Of a DNA stretch of 64,000 bases, positions 36,961 through 46,890 are shown one piece after another; the stretch's first letter is position 1, and every line of letters begins with the position of its first letter. The position numbers and the translations under genes were made by a program. Where the stretch lies: assembly GCA_050084515.1 (NCBI GenBank), contig CM114272.1:3038001-3102000 (forward strand). The letters run 5' to 3'. The notes below the pieces were generated by a model that saw nothing but the letters and a program-made list of their open reading frames with translations, was not told the DNA's origin and made no database searches. This DNA comes from Blasia pusilla. Taxonomy: Eukaryota > Marchantiophyta > Marchantiopsida > Blasiales.

Positions 36961-37345
36961 AATTCAAAGCCCTTCTCGAGTTGTTGAGCCTGGACTCCAC
37001 TACAATGTACTATCTGTAAAATCATTCTTACTCCAGTTCCGTATGAAGTTGTTCTATATTCAGAATGTAGTTTAGCCTATTATTTCCCCCATTCAAGAAG
37101 GTTTCAGCAAGATGAACATTGTTCCGCAAGGACTGGTTGAGAGCATGTCATTCTTAAATTCAAAGCCTTCTTGGTAATATTTAGCTCGTATCCATAGTAT
37201 AGCAGCACTTTTACTATACTAACGACCTTTATGTGATTGTTCATTATTTAACATGTAGAATAACAGCTTTTAGCTTATATTTCCACACTTCCAGAAGATT
37301 TTGCCCTTTCCATCATTCCGCAAGGACTGGTTGAGAGCATGTCGA
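36960..37345. repeat. Direct duplication, about 194-bp period
   Basis: A block ending GGTTGAGAGCATGTC occurs at 37,122-37,149 and 37,316-37,343, with 28 bases nearly identical just before this end. The preceding 160 bp also align imperfectly, starting from an AAAGCC.TTCT word near 36,966 and 37,161. It lies beyond the 3' end of copy 3. Confidence 0.6.
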
Positions 37346-37356
37346 AGGACAGGAGA

Positions 37357-37362
37357 TTTATT
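37357..37362 (-). terminator. Poly(A) signal of copy 3
   Basis: AATAAA on the minus strand within TTGAAAATAAATCTC, about 300 bp past the stop. The same GTTGAAAATAAAAC context occurs after the 51.3 kb pseudogene (51,062-51,057) and in an orphan 3' flank at 56.8 kb. Confidence 0.5.
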
Positions 37363-37662
37363 TTCAAGTGGCTAAAGGTTTCACAGTACTTCTCTACGTC
37401 ACTCGAGGAGACGAGCACACAATGCCATATACATCCATAGCTTCACACCAAGCACGTATAAATTTAGCATTTACGCCTCCAGGAAGTAACCAAATATCAA
37501 TTCAGCTATCCAACCACTCTGAGGCCTTCAGTACAGAGAGTAGCGGAACTAGGGAGCACACTTGCTTTAAAAATAAAACTCCAAAATGAGTCACACATTC
37601 AAATCCTTGTTCGGATCTATCACGCCTTCAAGTCAGCCTTGGGTCGCTGTCCATTGGAAGAT

Positions 37663-38232
37663 CTAGTACAGGGACTGGGACTCCCGACGGATCTGGATGT
37701 CTCCAGTCACCCTGTAAGTGTTCTTCTCGAGCCTCTCGTATCTCACGACGCCGCGAGCCCCGGCAAGTCCTTCGGTTCCACCGACGATGGACAGCTCCTG
37801 GTTCCTCCTTTCTTGACCGCGACCTGTGCGCCACACACCGCTGAGGTGGAGCTGGGCGTTGGCAAATCGCCTGTCCTGGTTGATGTTGGCGTTCTCACGG
37901 AAGTTGATCGTAGAAACCTTCTCCACCTGATTGTTCTTGATGTAGAAGTAAAGACCGCTGACATCAGCGATGTGCTTGGATTCACGGTCCTCTTTCTTGG
38001 TCACTCTGTTCGAGTACACGATTCCCCTGCCTCGGTTATCATCCCTGTCATCCCTGTCGGAGCTGAGGCGTTGGCTGGGCTGGGGTCCGAACACGTCCAA
38101 CTCATTCTCGCTTGACTCGTGCTCGAAGATCTCGAACTGGAGGTTCTCGGGTCTGTCAGCGGCCTGCACCAGGCATACGCTGGCCAGCAGCATGCAGCCA
38201 GCAAGAACCAGGAGTATGTCACTTCGGGCCAT
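37663..38232 (-). CDS. Secreted dirigent-like protein, copy 3 (189 aa)
   Basis: Nearly identical to copy 1. I count eight base differences in the 570-bp reading frame and four in the protein (L14M, V25A, I91V, Q184E). The layout is the same: signal peptide to residue 24, Asp/Arg-rich stretch 57-70, SGLYFYI, FANAQLHLSGVW, IVGGTEGLAGARG, and end SQSLY. It is head to head with the gene at 39.7 kb, 1.44 kb apart. High identity stops abruptly outside about 37,619-38,265, which suggests gene conversion with copy 1. The start is the ATG of CCATGG; an in-frame upstream ATG lies in the 5' UTR and intron. Its role is as inferred for copy 1. Confidence 0.82.
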   Translation of the reverse strand: MARSDILLVLAGCMLLASVCLVQAADRPENLQFEIFEHESSENELDVFGPQPSQRLSSDRDDRDDNRGRGIVYSNRVTKKEDRESKHIADVSGLYFYIKNNQVEKVSTINFRENANINQDRRFANAQLHLSGVWRTGRGQERRNQELSIVGGTEGLAGARGVVRYERLEKNTYRVTGDIQIRRESQSLY

Positions 38233-38265
38233 GGTTGCAGATTCTTCGAGGAAAAATTTCAGACT

Positions 38266-38498
38266 CTGGAAGGTTCCACTCAAAATGGTTAGGATCATAC
38301 GAAAATTTCCAAGAACTACACACTCACTTTGCTAACTTACAGTATGCGCCAAAAGCCGAAGCCAATATGATCTATCGAGATATTCTAGCTGAGACGCTAT
38401 GCGAAACTTATGACAAGGACACCAGGCAGTCGAATCTACAAAGAAAAACCTTGCAGTCAAGCAACACATCGAAGGAAAGGAATGAAACGAGAGCTCAC
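38266..38498 (-). other. 5' UTR intron of copy 3
   Basis: Acceptor ACCTTCCAG|AGTC and donor GATAA|GTGAGC. The first donor G seen in copy 1 (GTAAGTG) is changed to A here (ATAAGTG), so splicing would have to use the GTGAGC four bases downstream. About 233 bp. Confidence 0.55.
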
Positions 38499-38572
38499 TT
38501 ATCGAAGAGGAGAATCAGCACAATTCTGCGGAGATGTCCTTGATTTGGTAGAATGGAACTCATCTTGTGGGC

Positions 38573-38636
38573 TATTTATACCGCGGAACCCTGAGGCAGG
38601 CCAATGACTTTACGAAACAAGTTTCAACCACTTCAG
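38573..38636 (-). promoter_or_regulatory. Core promoter of copy 3
   Basis: TATAAATA on the minus strand at 38,580-38,573, directly after CCGCGG, with the same upstream block (TTGTTTCGTAAAGTCAT) as copy 1. Confidence 0.6.
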
Positions 38637-38741
38637 ATATCCACTTTCTTGAAAACGGTTTTTTTTACTATAGGATTTGTACATAAGAATATGCAGACCT
38701 TGAATTCCACATTGATTAAACGCAAACTCTTAAGCTAGCTG

Positions 38742-38798
38742 GCAGTGAAGGTTCTGTTCCTTCACGCAGATAAAAGCGGAAAATAACTGAGAGCGGGA
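38742..38798. promoter_or_regulatory. Conserved block between the second divergent gene pair
   Basis: Matches 33,912-33,966, including CAGATAAAAGCG and CTGAGAGCGG. It includes a GTGAAGG...CCTTCAC inverted repeat on its left side. Confidence 0.45.
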
Positions 38799-39241
38799 TT
38801 GAGAAGTCCACACCTACGATCCGCATCAGTTGCGATATGCGGCGTACCTTTCGAGTCGCGGATTGGATTCATTCTCGTTCAGCTGGTTGGTTGAAATTTA
38901 CTCACCTTCGCCGCGAATCATCTTTGTGCGGTTGGTTTTGCTCCTAAATCCGTACTTTCAGATCTCGTAGGAAAGTTACATTACTTGCAAAGGATACAGA
39001 TTCTAAAAATTGGATATTAACATCCACAATTTTGGGGCTATTGAATCTCGCTTGTGCTACCTACGTGTCCAGCAATAGATAAATTTTGTTTTCTAAATCT
39101 CTTTCTTCAATGACCTCATCCCGATATGGACCACATACACTGCAATGAATGCATGGTGGCTTTTCACCTGTCCGATCTACTCCATCGTCGTCACGAAAAA
39201 CTCCATGCAAGGAGCCACCGCTGAAGAACGTCCAATTCGTC

Positions 39242-39367
39242 CACGTGATTTGCATGGACGAGTGCCTTAAGGCTTCGGTGATTTTTCACTTAGTGATAAT
39301 ATGTCTCTCTAGGTGTTTCTGACATTTCTCCCCTTGGTGCGGGTTTCAGAAGTTAGTAGTATAAATT
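39242..39367 (+). promoter_or_regulatory. Promoter of copy 4: G-box and TATA
   Basis: CACGTGATTTGCATGGAC starts at 39,242, inside CGTCCA...TGGACG arms, and TATAAATT lies at 39,360-39,367. The G-box is nearly the same as in copy 2, but the spacing to TATA is larger. Confidence 0.6.
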
Positions 39368-39448
39368 CAAAGCAAGATCAGATGTAGATGATCAGTTCAA
39401 CGAGAGCATTAGAGCATTCTTTACATCCGCAACCGCACTTTTCATTAA

Positions 39449-39637
39449 GTGAGCTCGTCATACTCGCCCTATCTGTAACATCTTTCTTTCTAGGCAGTTT
39501 GTGCACCCGGAGTTCCTATCTGTGGCTTATATTGGTATGACTGACTGGATCTGTGCACATACTTGATGTCTTGGAATATAGTAAGTTTAATGCCTGGAAG
39601 AATAACCCTTCCTTTTGTTGTGCATTCCATTTCGCAG
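39449..39637 (+). other. 5' UTR intron of copy 4
   Basis: Donor GTGAGCTCG at 39,449 and acceptor ATTTCGCAG ending at 39,637 (189 bp), 32 bases before the ATG. Confidence 0.6.
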
Positions 39638-39669
39638 GATTTGAAATCACGTTCTTTTCCGCAGCAGCC

Positions 39670-40221
39670 ATGGCCCGCGGTGCCATGCTCTTGATTCTCG
39701 CCGGCTGCATGCTGCTGGCAAGCGTCTTCCTGGTGCAGGCCGACAGAAACGAAAGACTCCGGTTCGTGATCCACGAGCATCAGCACCGGGCCAACAGAGT
39801 GAAAGTGTTCGGTCCCAGGTCCAGAGATAACACCGACAACAGCGATAGCAACAGGGGCACAGGAGCCGTGTACTCCAATAGCGCGACCCAGAAGAGGGAT
39901 GAACAATCCGAGCGCGTGGCTAATGTCAGCGGTCTCTACTTCTTCGTCAACGACGAGCAGGTTCAGAAGGTTGCCACCATCTACTTCGAGGATGTGGACG
40001 TCAACCAGGACCGGCGATTCGCCAATGCCCAGCTCCACCTCCGTGGTGCTTGGAAGAGAGTGGACGCCGAAGAAAAGAGGGTCCACGAGTTCGCCATTGT
40101 CGGTGGAACCAGAGGACTTGCCGGCGCTATCGGTACTGCAAGGTACGAGAGGATCGAGAGAGGAGACACTTACAAGGTCGTCGGCGAGTTCGAGATCACC
40201 GAGGAATCACAGTCCCTGTAG
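39670..40221 (+). CDS. Secreted dirigent-like protein, copy 4 (183 aa)
   Basis: Same subtype and length as the 34.7 kb gene, but with over 20 residue differences, many in the signal peptide and at residues 135-145 (GAWKRVDAEEKRVHEF instead of GVWNRDETEEKRGQEF). The signal peptide ends LVQA at 24 and has Phe at residue 20 in place of the usual Cys. Family blocks are intact (VSGLYFFV, FANAQLHLRG, IVGGTRGLAGAIG) and it ends EESQSL. It is the divergent partner of copy 3. The start is the ATG of CCATGG; the longer reading from 39,553 crosses the predicted intron acceptor. AATAAA lies at 40,490-40,495. The central region (residues 62-130) is nearly identical to copy 2, so divergence is uneven along the gene. 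Confidence 0.82.
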   Translation: MARGAMLLILAGCMLLASVFLVQADRNERLRFVIHEHQHRANRVKVFGPRSRDNTDNSDSNRGTGAVYSNSATQKRDEQSERVANVSGLYFFVNDEQVQKVATIYFEDVDVNQDRRFANAQLHLRGAWKRVDAEEKRVHEFAIVGGTRGLAGAIGTARYERIERGDTYKVVGEFEITEESQSL

Positions 40222-40489
40222 ATGTTCTTCTGAACAGAGTCCTACAGGTAGCCTGATGGCGTGACGGACTGGGTGACTAGCTGGAAGGACTCTCCGTGAT
40301 TCTGGAGATGGAGACTCCGGTTGTGTCAAGGTTGGTGGTGGCGGAAATTCTGGTACTCAAGCCGGGGCCGGAGCGTTAGTGAATATGAGGTAGTGGATTT
40401 CATAATCGGATATGATCTTCCAATCGATCGAGGTTGTGCGGATTCGTCAGAATAACGAGAACTACATGCTTTGCGGATATTAACTTGGA

Positions 40490-40495
40490 AATAAA
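40490..40495 (+). terminator. Poly(A) signal of copy 4
   Basis: AATAAA in TTGGAAATAAATATTCCG, 270 bp after the stop, in the same context as copy 2. Confidence 0.55.
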
Positions 40496-41069
40496 TATTC
40501 CGAATCTTTTGTTCCTGTTTCCAATCTATATTTGGTCGTGAATGGGTATTCTATTATATCTATTGCGGCAATGTTGCTCATCAGATTTTATAGGTGTAAC
40601 TCTGGTTCCACTTTATATTTGATGTCCCATCGTATACCATGTGACTTGTATACTTCGTATTTGATGAGTGATAATAATGGCGTAGCCGGAATGTATGCGA
40701 AGGCCACATTTATGATTATTGAAGATAAATCACTCAGCGCACAAAAGGAGCTGCAGTGGAGGACTGAGCTTGAAAGTCACAAACACTTAACTCGAATGTT
40801 CCAAGATTCCTCGAGGTTCCGACCTTACCAAGTCTGGGAGTGTCTTCTGGAAGTGGTATCCAGAAGGCATTTCCGTCCTCAGGGAAGAATCATGTATCCA
40901 TGGGATAGTTTTTTCCTGCTCCGCATGCAAGCCCCCGAAATGAAAGTTCTCACTCACATGTAATACGGGTTACGCTCCTAACAACCTCGGAACTTTCTAG
41001 TGAGCTTGGATGTTAGTTTTAAAAGCGCAAGTAGTGTTGTATTGATTCGCAGGACTCTAATCCGTACGT

Positions 41070-41398
41070 ATGTGCAGCCTAAATAGCCCGCACGATCAGA
41101 TGTGGCTCATCAGTTCCACTAGAGCCTTGGAGCATGGTCTCAATTCGGATCACTCGCCTTCCAGTAAGGAGCATTCTCTTCAATTCGTTGTCACCGCTGA
41201 TTTGTGTTGGTTTCCGCAGATTTTTTTGGATCTCCATACCATGGTGATTTCATTTGATAACTGTATGAAAATGTGTATGGAATCTGTGCACAAACCTGAT
41301 CAGACTTATTGTGTCGACTCCTATCGGGTGCCATCCTTCCGATTATCGTGGATTTATGCAGGAACCAGATTTACCTGCCCGTTCTTCCTGCGCTAATA
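41070..41398 (+). promoter_or_regulatory. Decayed promoter and 5' UTR intron of pseudogene copy 5
   Basis: CCTAAATAG at about 41,079 stands where TATAAATA would be, followed by GATCAGATGTGGCTCATCAG, which is shared with the region upstream of the 47.1 kb relic. A donor-like CCAGTAAGG lies near 41,163 and an acceptor TTTATGCAG at 41,361. Confidence 0.4.
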
Positions 41399-41936
41399 AA
41401 GGCCCGCAGTAACTTGCTCTTCTTGCCAACAGGAGCAGGGACATCCGGTTCGAGTTCGTAGAATACGAGTCCAGCGAAAATGACCTGCGAGTGGTCCGAC
41501 CCGAATCCAGCGGGACAAAAGCTGAGGCAGGGGATTCCTGTATTCAAACATGGTGACCCAGGAAGAGGACTCCAATTCTGAGCGCGACTCTAAGCGCATC
41601 GCCGATGTCAACGATGTCTACAGTTTAGTCCGATCAGGTCGAGCAGGTTTGCACAATCAGCATCCAGGAGGACGCCGAGTGACCGGGAACAAGGATTCCA
41701 ACTCCAAGCGAATCGTTCCGTGAGAGCGCCGATATGAACGAGGAGAGGCGATTTGCCAACGCCCAGCTGCACCAGACGTGGAAGTCAGGAAAGTATCCAG
41801 GACCTGGCGATCGTCATGAAAGAGGACTTGCTGGAGCTCTCGGCGTCGTGAGATGTGAGGGTCTAGTGGGAGACTAGCAGCCCACCGTGAACTTCGAACT
41901 CGCGAGGAATTCGATGAGGAATCCCAGTCTGTCTAG
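41399..41936 (+). pseudogene. Dirigent-like pseudogene, copy 5
   Basis: Aligned with the family from the former start to the conserved end. The start codon is changed (AAG GCC CGC where others have ATG GCC CGC). Several insertions and deletions shift the frame, and stops occur. Recognisable pieces are an IRFEFVEYESS-like N-terminus near 41,440, GFLYSNMVT near 41,535, RRFANAQLH near 41,745, and the terminal ESQSV-stop at 41,936. The IVGGT region is reduced to DLAIV.KRGLAGALGVV. The conserved 3' block (GAAGACGTGATAGATC) remains at 41,969. It cannot make a product. Confidence 0.8.
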
Positions 41937-42009
41937 ATCGTCTAACGGGCATCGCTCCAAGGCGAGTTTGAAGACGTGATAGATCCAGGGAGTAGCTGGT
42001 TGATGTGCG

Positions 42010-44690
42010 GCTCATTTCGAGTCTCAAAGTTCGGTGTCAAGCATGAGTAGCGGAGAGAAGAGCTTCCCTGGACGCTTTTGCCAGTTGAAAATAGAACTCA
42101 CTAATCTCATTTTCACTGTCTCCGAGTTTTAATTGATCACGAACGCATGTTCTCATGAGCAGCTCCTCATTACGGTAACCTTCATGATCAGAGACCTTAA
42201 AAATCTGGGCTGGACGTCGAATATAGGAAGTCTGCAGAGAGATTGAAATGACGTTATCATATTGCGTTTACCATGAGATTTTCAGTGGTCGATCGATCGT
42301 TTGAGCAGAAAAGTGCTGTTGCAGTGGGGATAAGGACTTTATTTCCAAACCAGGCTTTGAATGTTATCATGGGATCCAAACTCTCTGGGTACCTAGTCTC
42401 TAGTGACTGCCAGAGTCATGTCAAATCAAACGTGGCACCCTTCGATCCGCACATAGAGCCGATATAGCGATGTGTGTCGGAGTTACATGAAGTATTCGAG
42501 GTAGAGGTAGGAGAATAAGTCACTCCTCAGTCGAAAGTGGACAGTTCATTTGGGAAGCGTTCTCTATGTGCTCAATACTGGACGGGAAAAGTCTTTTCAT
42601 TCACTTTGTCACCTTGTTGGTTTTTTCTCTTAGAGTTTCTAATGTTAGGCGCAAGAGAAAATAATGTAGAAGTATGTAAGAATATTGGATGAAGTTACCC
42701 AAGATCTTGTTTGAATTCTAGATGATCTTTGACAGAGGAATCACACCTCGAAATTAACTTAAGAAGAGAATAAATTTAAGCAGGATATGGGGGGGGAGAT
42801 AAAGGGAGGGAAGAAGAGATCTAAGTAGGACATGGATATAGATAAGATAAGGCTGGAAAGAATTTACAAAAGCACAACTGAAGACCCAGATGTTATGGCT
42901 GGAAAGGGTCTGCTTTCTACCGAAACCTTCCTCCCATATGAAGAAAATTTAAGATTTCTTTATTTCATTTCTCCACTATTAGGGGAGCCTGAATAAAACT
43001 CTCTGAAGATATGAAAAATACTTATGATATTATTTGAGTAGTTTTCCCCGGGTTGATTCATGATTTGAACAGTTTCCAACACGGTACTCGGACGATTGTT
43101 TCGAACTCAACCGACGAATGTTGCGAATGTGATTCCAACGCTTCGCAGCGTAAGGTGATCCGCCTGAAAAGATTAAGATGGCACAGTTTCGCCGCGTAAA
43201 GTAACCTAACTGCAAAGATAGTGATGGGACGTAGACGGCAAACTCACAGCTAACGGAGATGCGTGGCACGTGAAGCCAAACAACGAACCGTCTCTAGGTA
43301 CGAGTCCCAGTTGGCGAGAAGGAATCTACCGGATCCCGAGTATACCCTGCCGTGACCGAGCTCCTGGAGGACTGTAAACGCTCCTCACGTCCTTCCTAAT
43401 GAAATGCGCGCAGGACGTCATCGGACGTCGTTTGGATATGAAATTAACTACACCAACCCCATGCCGAAGTTGTGCATGAAGTGGATGCGACTTCGTAGCT
43501 CAAGTCATTTGGAAAAAGAGCAGCTCACTTATTGTACGGAGAACTAAGTAAAGTGGTTAATCTGGTCATTGGCCGGGAAACCTTCCCATCATGGTCCGGG
43601 GAGAACCGGGGTTACGTGTTGAGCTAGCCGTTAGAATTCGAGAATTTCCGATTCAGCTCATAACCGATTTCATTTGTATCTGTGAAAAGTTGGAAAATTG
43701 CCGCTCGGTTTTATACAGACTGGAAATGTACCGGTTGTCACGAAAAAACTCCCCGGGGCCTGCTTCCCAGTGTCGACAGTTACGATTGGTTATGGTTTCG
43801 CTACTTTCGGACCGTTCTGAGGGCGTTGCAAGGAGTAAACGGATATCGTCTTTATTAGCGTGCCATTTATGGACGTGGGCAGGTTGTTGAGATGGAAATT
43901 TTGAACATGTGACTGTGATTGGACCGCGGTACTCTAAAGTCCTTTTCGACGGATTATTTTCGGTGATTTGGTATCCGAAATTAGATATACTTCCGTACTT
44001 TTTCCGTGATACAAGTTTGGTACAACACGTACCCACCAATCGACCAACTCACTGCACTCGTTGTTAATCGAGGGTCCAGTGGAAAGGATGATCTGATCAG
44101 GGGAATAATGATCTATATAGACTACAAGTCTCTCTTATCCATATTCCTAGCATATCCCGCTGTGAGCGATGGATCCTAGAAATGAATAACTCTTGACCTA
44201 ACGAGCATCTCGGAGATTCCTTTTAAAGTTTGTGACTCGTGGAGTTGCTCCAGATTAGTCATAACACTGGAGGCTTAAGCAGGTGCGTACATTCTCGGAG
44301 GTTAGTACGATGTTCATCTCCATCATGCTTCAGTCTTATCTATCATGTAAATTGCATACATCTTTCTCAAATTTGTGCCCCCTTTCTTTTCGGTATCTTA
44401 CTAAAGACTTAACGTAATAAATAATTTGACACGGTTTCCCTTATCCCCTCCCCTCCCCCCTCCACTCGATTGCAGAATCAGTTCTGAATGAAATCTGTTT
44501 CAATTTAGATTGGGTCTGTGTAACAGCTAAGTTGCTGATTGGTTGAAGATAAGGGAACATATATGGAGGCCAGCACCTGTAAAGCGTGCAATATATGTAC
44601 TGGACGCTTTACAATTGCAGCTAATTAAGGTCCAGGTTCACTGTAACAACTGCATGTTCTCTGCTGAACCGCTCCACCCTCACGAAGAGT
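42010..44690. other. Intergenic, no gene recognised
   Basis: No gene can be supported. The stretch contains one diverged pair of GCGGCGAA motifs on the minus strand (43,130-43,200) that match repeats at 54.46-54.57 kb, and a G-rich run near 42,790. Confidence 0.45.
43130..43205 (-). repeat. Two TTACGCGGCGAA-type motifs, 46 bp apart
   Basis: On the minus strand TTTACGCGGCGAAAC (43,200-43,186) is followed by CTTACGCTGCGAAGCGTTG. The spacing and sequence match the array at 54,459-54,570 on the plus strand. Confidence 0.6.
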
Positions 44691-44709
44691 CCACATGGTC
44701 TTATTGGCT

Positions 44710-44776
44710 CACGTGAATTGCATGGGTAGATCCTGCTCCCGGCATATTCCTACGCTTGGTAATCTGGGTATAAATA
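44710..44776 (+). promoter_or_regulatory. Promoter of copy 6: G-box and TATA
   Basis: CACGTG at 44,710-44,715 followed by AATTGCATGGG, and TATAAATA at 44,769-44,776 followed by GTTCGCCAGATGAGC. The whole block is matched on the minus strand before the 49.3 kb gene. Confidence 0.65.
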
Positions 44777-44846
44777 GTTCGCCAGATGAGCCTGTTTCCC
44801 ACCAAATCATCGAGACCTCTGGAGTTAGTTCTGGCATATCTCTTCA

Positions 44847-45097
44847 GTAAGTGTGCTTTCGATATCCTTCTTGCTACTTTCATCGCAAATCACTATTTCC
44901 TGTTTGCCTTCATAGCTTTGGTTTTGAACGATCGATTGGCTTCTGCAGATTTATTTGAGTTCTTGCTTTATTGGTCTATGCTCACGTTCTGGACTAGTTT
45001 ATCACTCACAGATTTTTCCGACTCTTCTAGGATAATTGGTTTGATGTCTTGACATGCACAACCAGTCTCGTCCTTACATATTTCTGGATTCTCGCAG
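44847..45097 (+). other. 5' UTR intron of copy 6
   Basis: Donor TTCA|GTAAGTGTGC at 44,847 and acceptor TTCTCGCAG ending at 45,097 (251 bp). Confidence 0.6.
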
Positions 45098-45126
45098 GAT
45101 CTTAAGCTCGTCTCACAGTTGTAAGT

Positions 45127-45705
45127 ATGGCCGGAGGAAACATGCTCTCGATTCTGGCCGGCTGCATGCTGCTTGCCAGCATATGCCTGGTACAGGCAGA
45201 CGGAAACCAGAACGTCCACTTCGAAATCTTCGAGCGTGAGTCCAGCCAAAACGAGTTGGAAGTGTTCGGACCCGAGTCCAGCGGGCGCCTACGCATGTTT
45301 GCCGACAGGGATAATAACCGAGGAAAGGGATTCGTGTACTCGAACAGGGTGACCCAGGAGCAGGATTCTGAGCGTGACTCCGACCGTGAGTCCGAGCGCA
45401 TCGCTGATGTCAGTGGACTGTACTTCTACATCAACAACAACCAGGCTGAGCGGGTTTCCACCATTAACTTCCGTGAGAACGCTGAGATCAACGAAGACAA
45501 GAGATTTGCCAACGCCCAGCTCCACCTCAGGGGTGTGTGGAACACTGGTCGCGGTCAGGAAAGGAGGACGCAGGAGCTTGCTATCGTCGGGGGAACCAGA
45601 GGACTTGCCGGTGCTCGTGGTGTCGTGAGGTACGAGAAGCTCGAGAAGAACACTTACAGAGTTATCGGGGACTTCCAAGTCCGAGAGGAATCTCAGTCGT
45701 TCTAG
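45127..45705 (+). CDS. Secreted dirigent-like protein, copy 6 (192 aa)
   Basis: Third subtype of the family. The signal peptide is residues 1-24 (ends LVQA). The mature chain has FEIFERESSQNELEVFGPE (32-50), GRLRMFADRDNNRGKG (53-68), a Ser/Asp/Glu/Arg-rich insert QDSERDSDRESERI (79-92), SGLYFYINNNQ (96-106), FANAQLHLRGVW (127-138), ELAIVGGTRGLAGARG (150-165) and end ESQSF. There is no mature cysteine. The ATG at 45,127 is the only one that gives the signal peptide and lies 29 bases after the predicted acceptor. AATAAA at 45,996 is itself inside a duplicated 26-bp unit. An inverted duplicate lies at 48.7-49.3 kb. Dirigent-like role inferred. Confidence 0.82.
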   Translation: MAGGNMLSILAGCMLLASICLVQADGNQNVHFEIFERESSQNELEVFGPESSGRLRMFADRDNNRGKGFVYSNRVTQEQDSERDSDRESERIADVSGLYFYINNNQAERVSTINFRENAEINEDKRFANAQLHLRGVWNTGRGQERRTQELAIVGGTRGLAGARGVVRYEKLEKNTYRVIGDFQVREESQSF

Positions 45706-45994
45706 ATCTTGCAACTGGAGGCGCTCAAGAACTTGCTTGGAGGCTTGATAGATTGAGGGAGTAGCGCGCTGATGTAAATTTTCGAAGAGTTACTTTCGAG
45801 AGATGTGCGAGGACTCCATGGGAACTCTTGAGCCGTGATCTTGATGCGGTGGGATGTGCGGCTAGGTTACGCTAGCTCCCGAGAAAGTCTAAGAGCGGTG
45901 GTTATTGTGATAATAGTTTTAGATCGACATCGTTCGGTAGATTCGTGTCCATATCTTTTGTGTGTTGCTTCCCAAGAGTGACGGAAGTACATGG

Positions 45995-46046
45995 AAATAA
46001 AATTCACGGGTCACAGTTTTAAATAAAATTCACGGGTCACAGTTTT
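45995..46046. repeat. Perfect 26-bp tandem duplication containing AATAAA
   Basis: The unit AAATAAAATTCACGGG plus TCACAGTTTT is present twice without change (45,995-46,020 and 46,021-46,046). It doubles the poly(A) signal of copy 6. Confidence 0.9.
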
Positions 46047-46157
46047 GTACTATCCTCATTGAGATGCTTTATCAGTGGAGCAACGTTAGTGCGTAGATGC
46101 ATGTACTATCCTCATTGAGATGCTTTATCAGTGGAGCAACGTTAGTGCGTAGATGCA
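46047..46157. repeat. 56-bp tandem duplication
   Basis: Directly after the 26-bp repeat, a unit from GTACTATCCTCATTGAG to GCGTAGATGCA is present twice (46,047-46,102 and 46,103-46,157), without visible differences. Confidence 0.9.
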
Positions 46158-46319
46158 GGCTAGGCAAAAGCCTTGTAATCAAGTAACTACTCCAACATAA
46201 CATACACCATGAATTCTTATCAAATCTCTGCCATGATGTGTTGAGATGGCAGTAATGAAGGTGAAAGGGAATTTAATCTGATCTACCACACTGACTGGCT
46301 TAGAGCGTCGATCATGAAT

Positions 46320-46640
46320 CAGATGATTTGTCATGGAAATCACATTGGAAAATCGCTAGTGGTGGAAACTCCACTTCCAAAATGTATGGCGAGACCTCCA
46401 GAATGAGCAAAAGCAACTTTTCTAAATATTTAATTATTGTTATGGTGCTCGAGCTTAGTGTACAAAACTAAGCCTCATTTTCCGTACAACTCGCTTTAGT
46501 ATGATTCAGCAAACCCCATCTAGGCCCCAGCCGTAATTTCATCGAAACCAAAGCACTCACAAAGTAGATCGTAGACGGCAAACTACGTCTCTCTCGGTAA
46601 CCACCCAATACATAGCTGAATTTCGTACAAGCTACTCAAC
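46320..46640 (-). repeat. Diverged duplicate of 55,180-55,550
   Basis: Shared blocks are AAACTCCACTTC, GGCGAGAC or AGCGAGAC, CAATTATT/TAATTATT, AAAACTAAGC, TCATCGAAACCAAAGCA and GTAGATCG.AGACGG. In both places it lies beyond the 3' end of a minus-strand dirigent-like relic, so it is the old 3' flank of a duplicated gene. Confidence 0.55.
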
Positions 46641-46890
46641 TATTTGATCGCAAGCTCGAGAGCTTTGATTCAGCTCTCTCATTGAACAACGCTCTAGCTT
46701 TCTTGAGGACGAAAACTGCACGCACAACCCACCCAATCGCGGAGGCTATCATACTTGAATACAAGCTCGCAGTTCCCAGAAAGAGATCATGCGAGCTTGA
46801 CATTTCTGCATCGAAACGAGTAACACATAGCGAACTACTCCCTCGATCTATGACGTCTTCAAGCCAGCTCAGCCCTGTCAATTGCAAGAT

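Noticed and set aside
42785-42830. G-rich run as a quadruplex or polypurine tract
   Set aside because: Only one long G run is present, and no LTR follows it.
43591-44039. Overlapping frames on both strands as a gene
   Set aside because: No motif, no promoter or splice context, and both strands are equally open.
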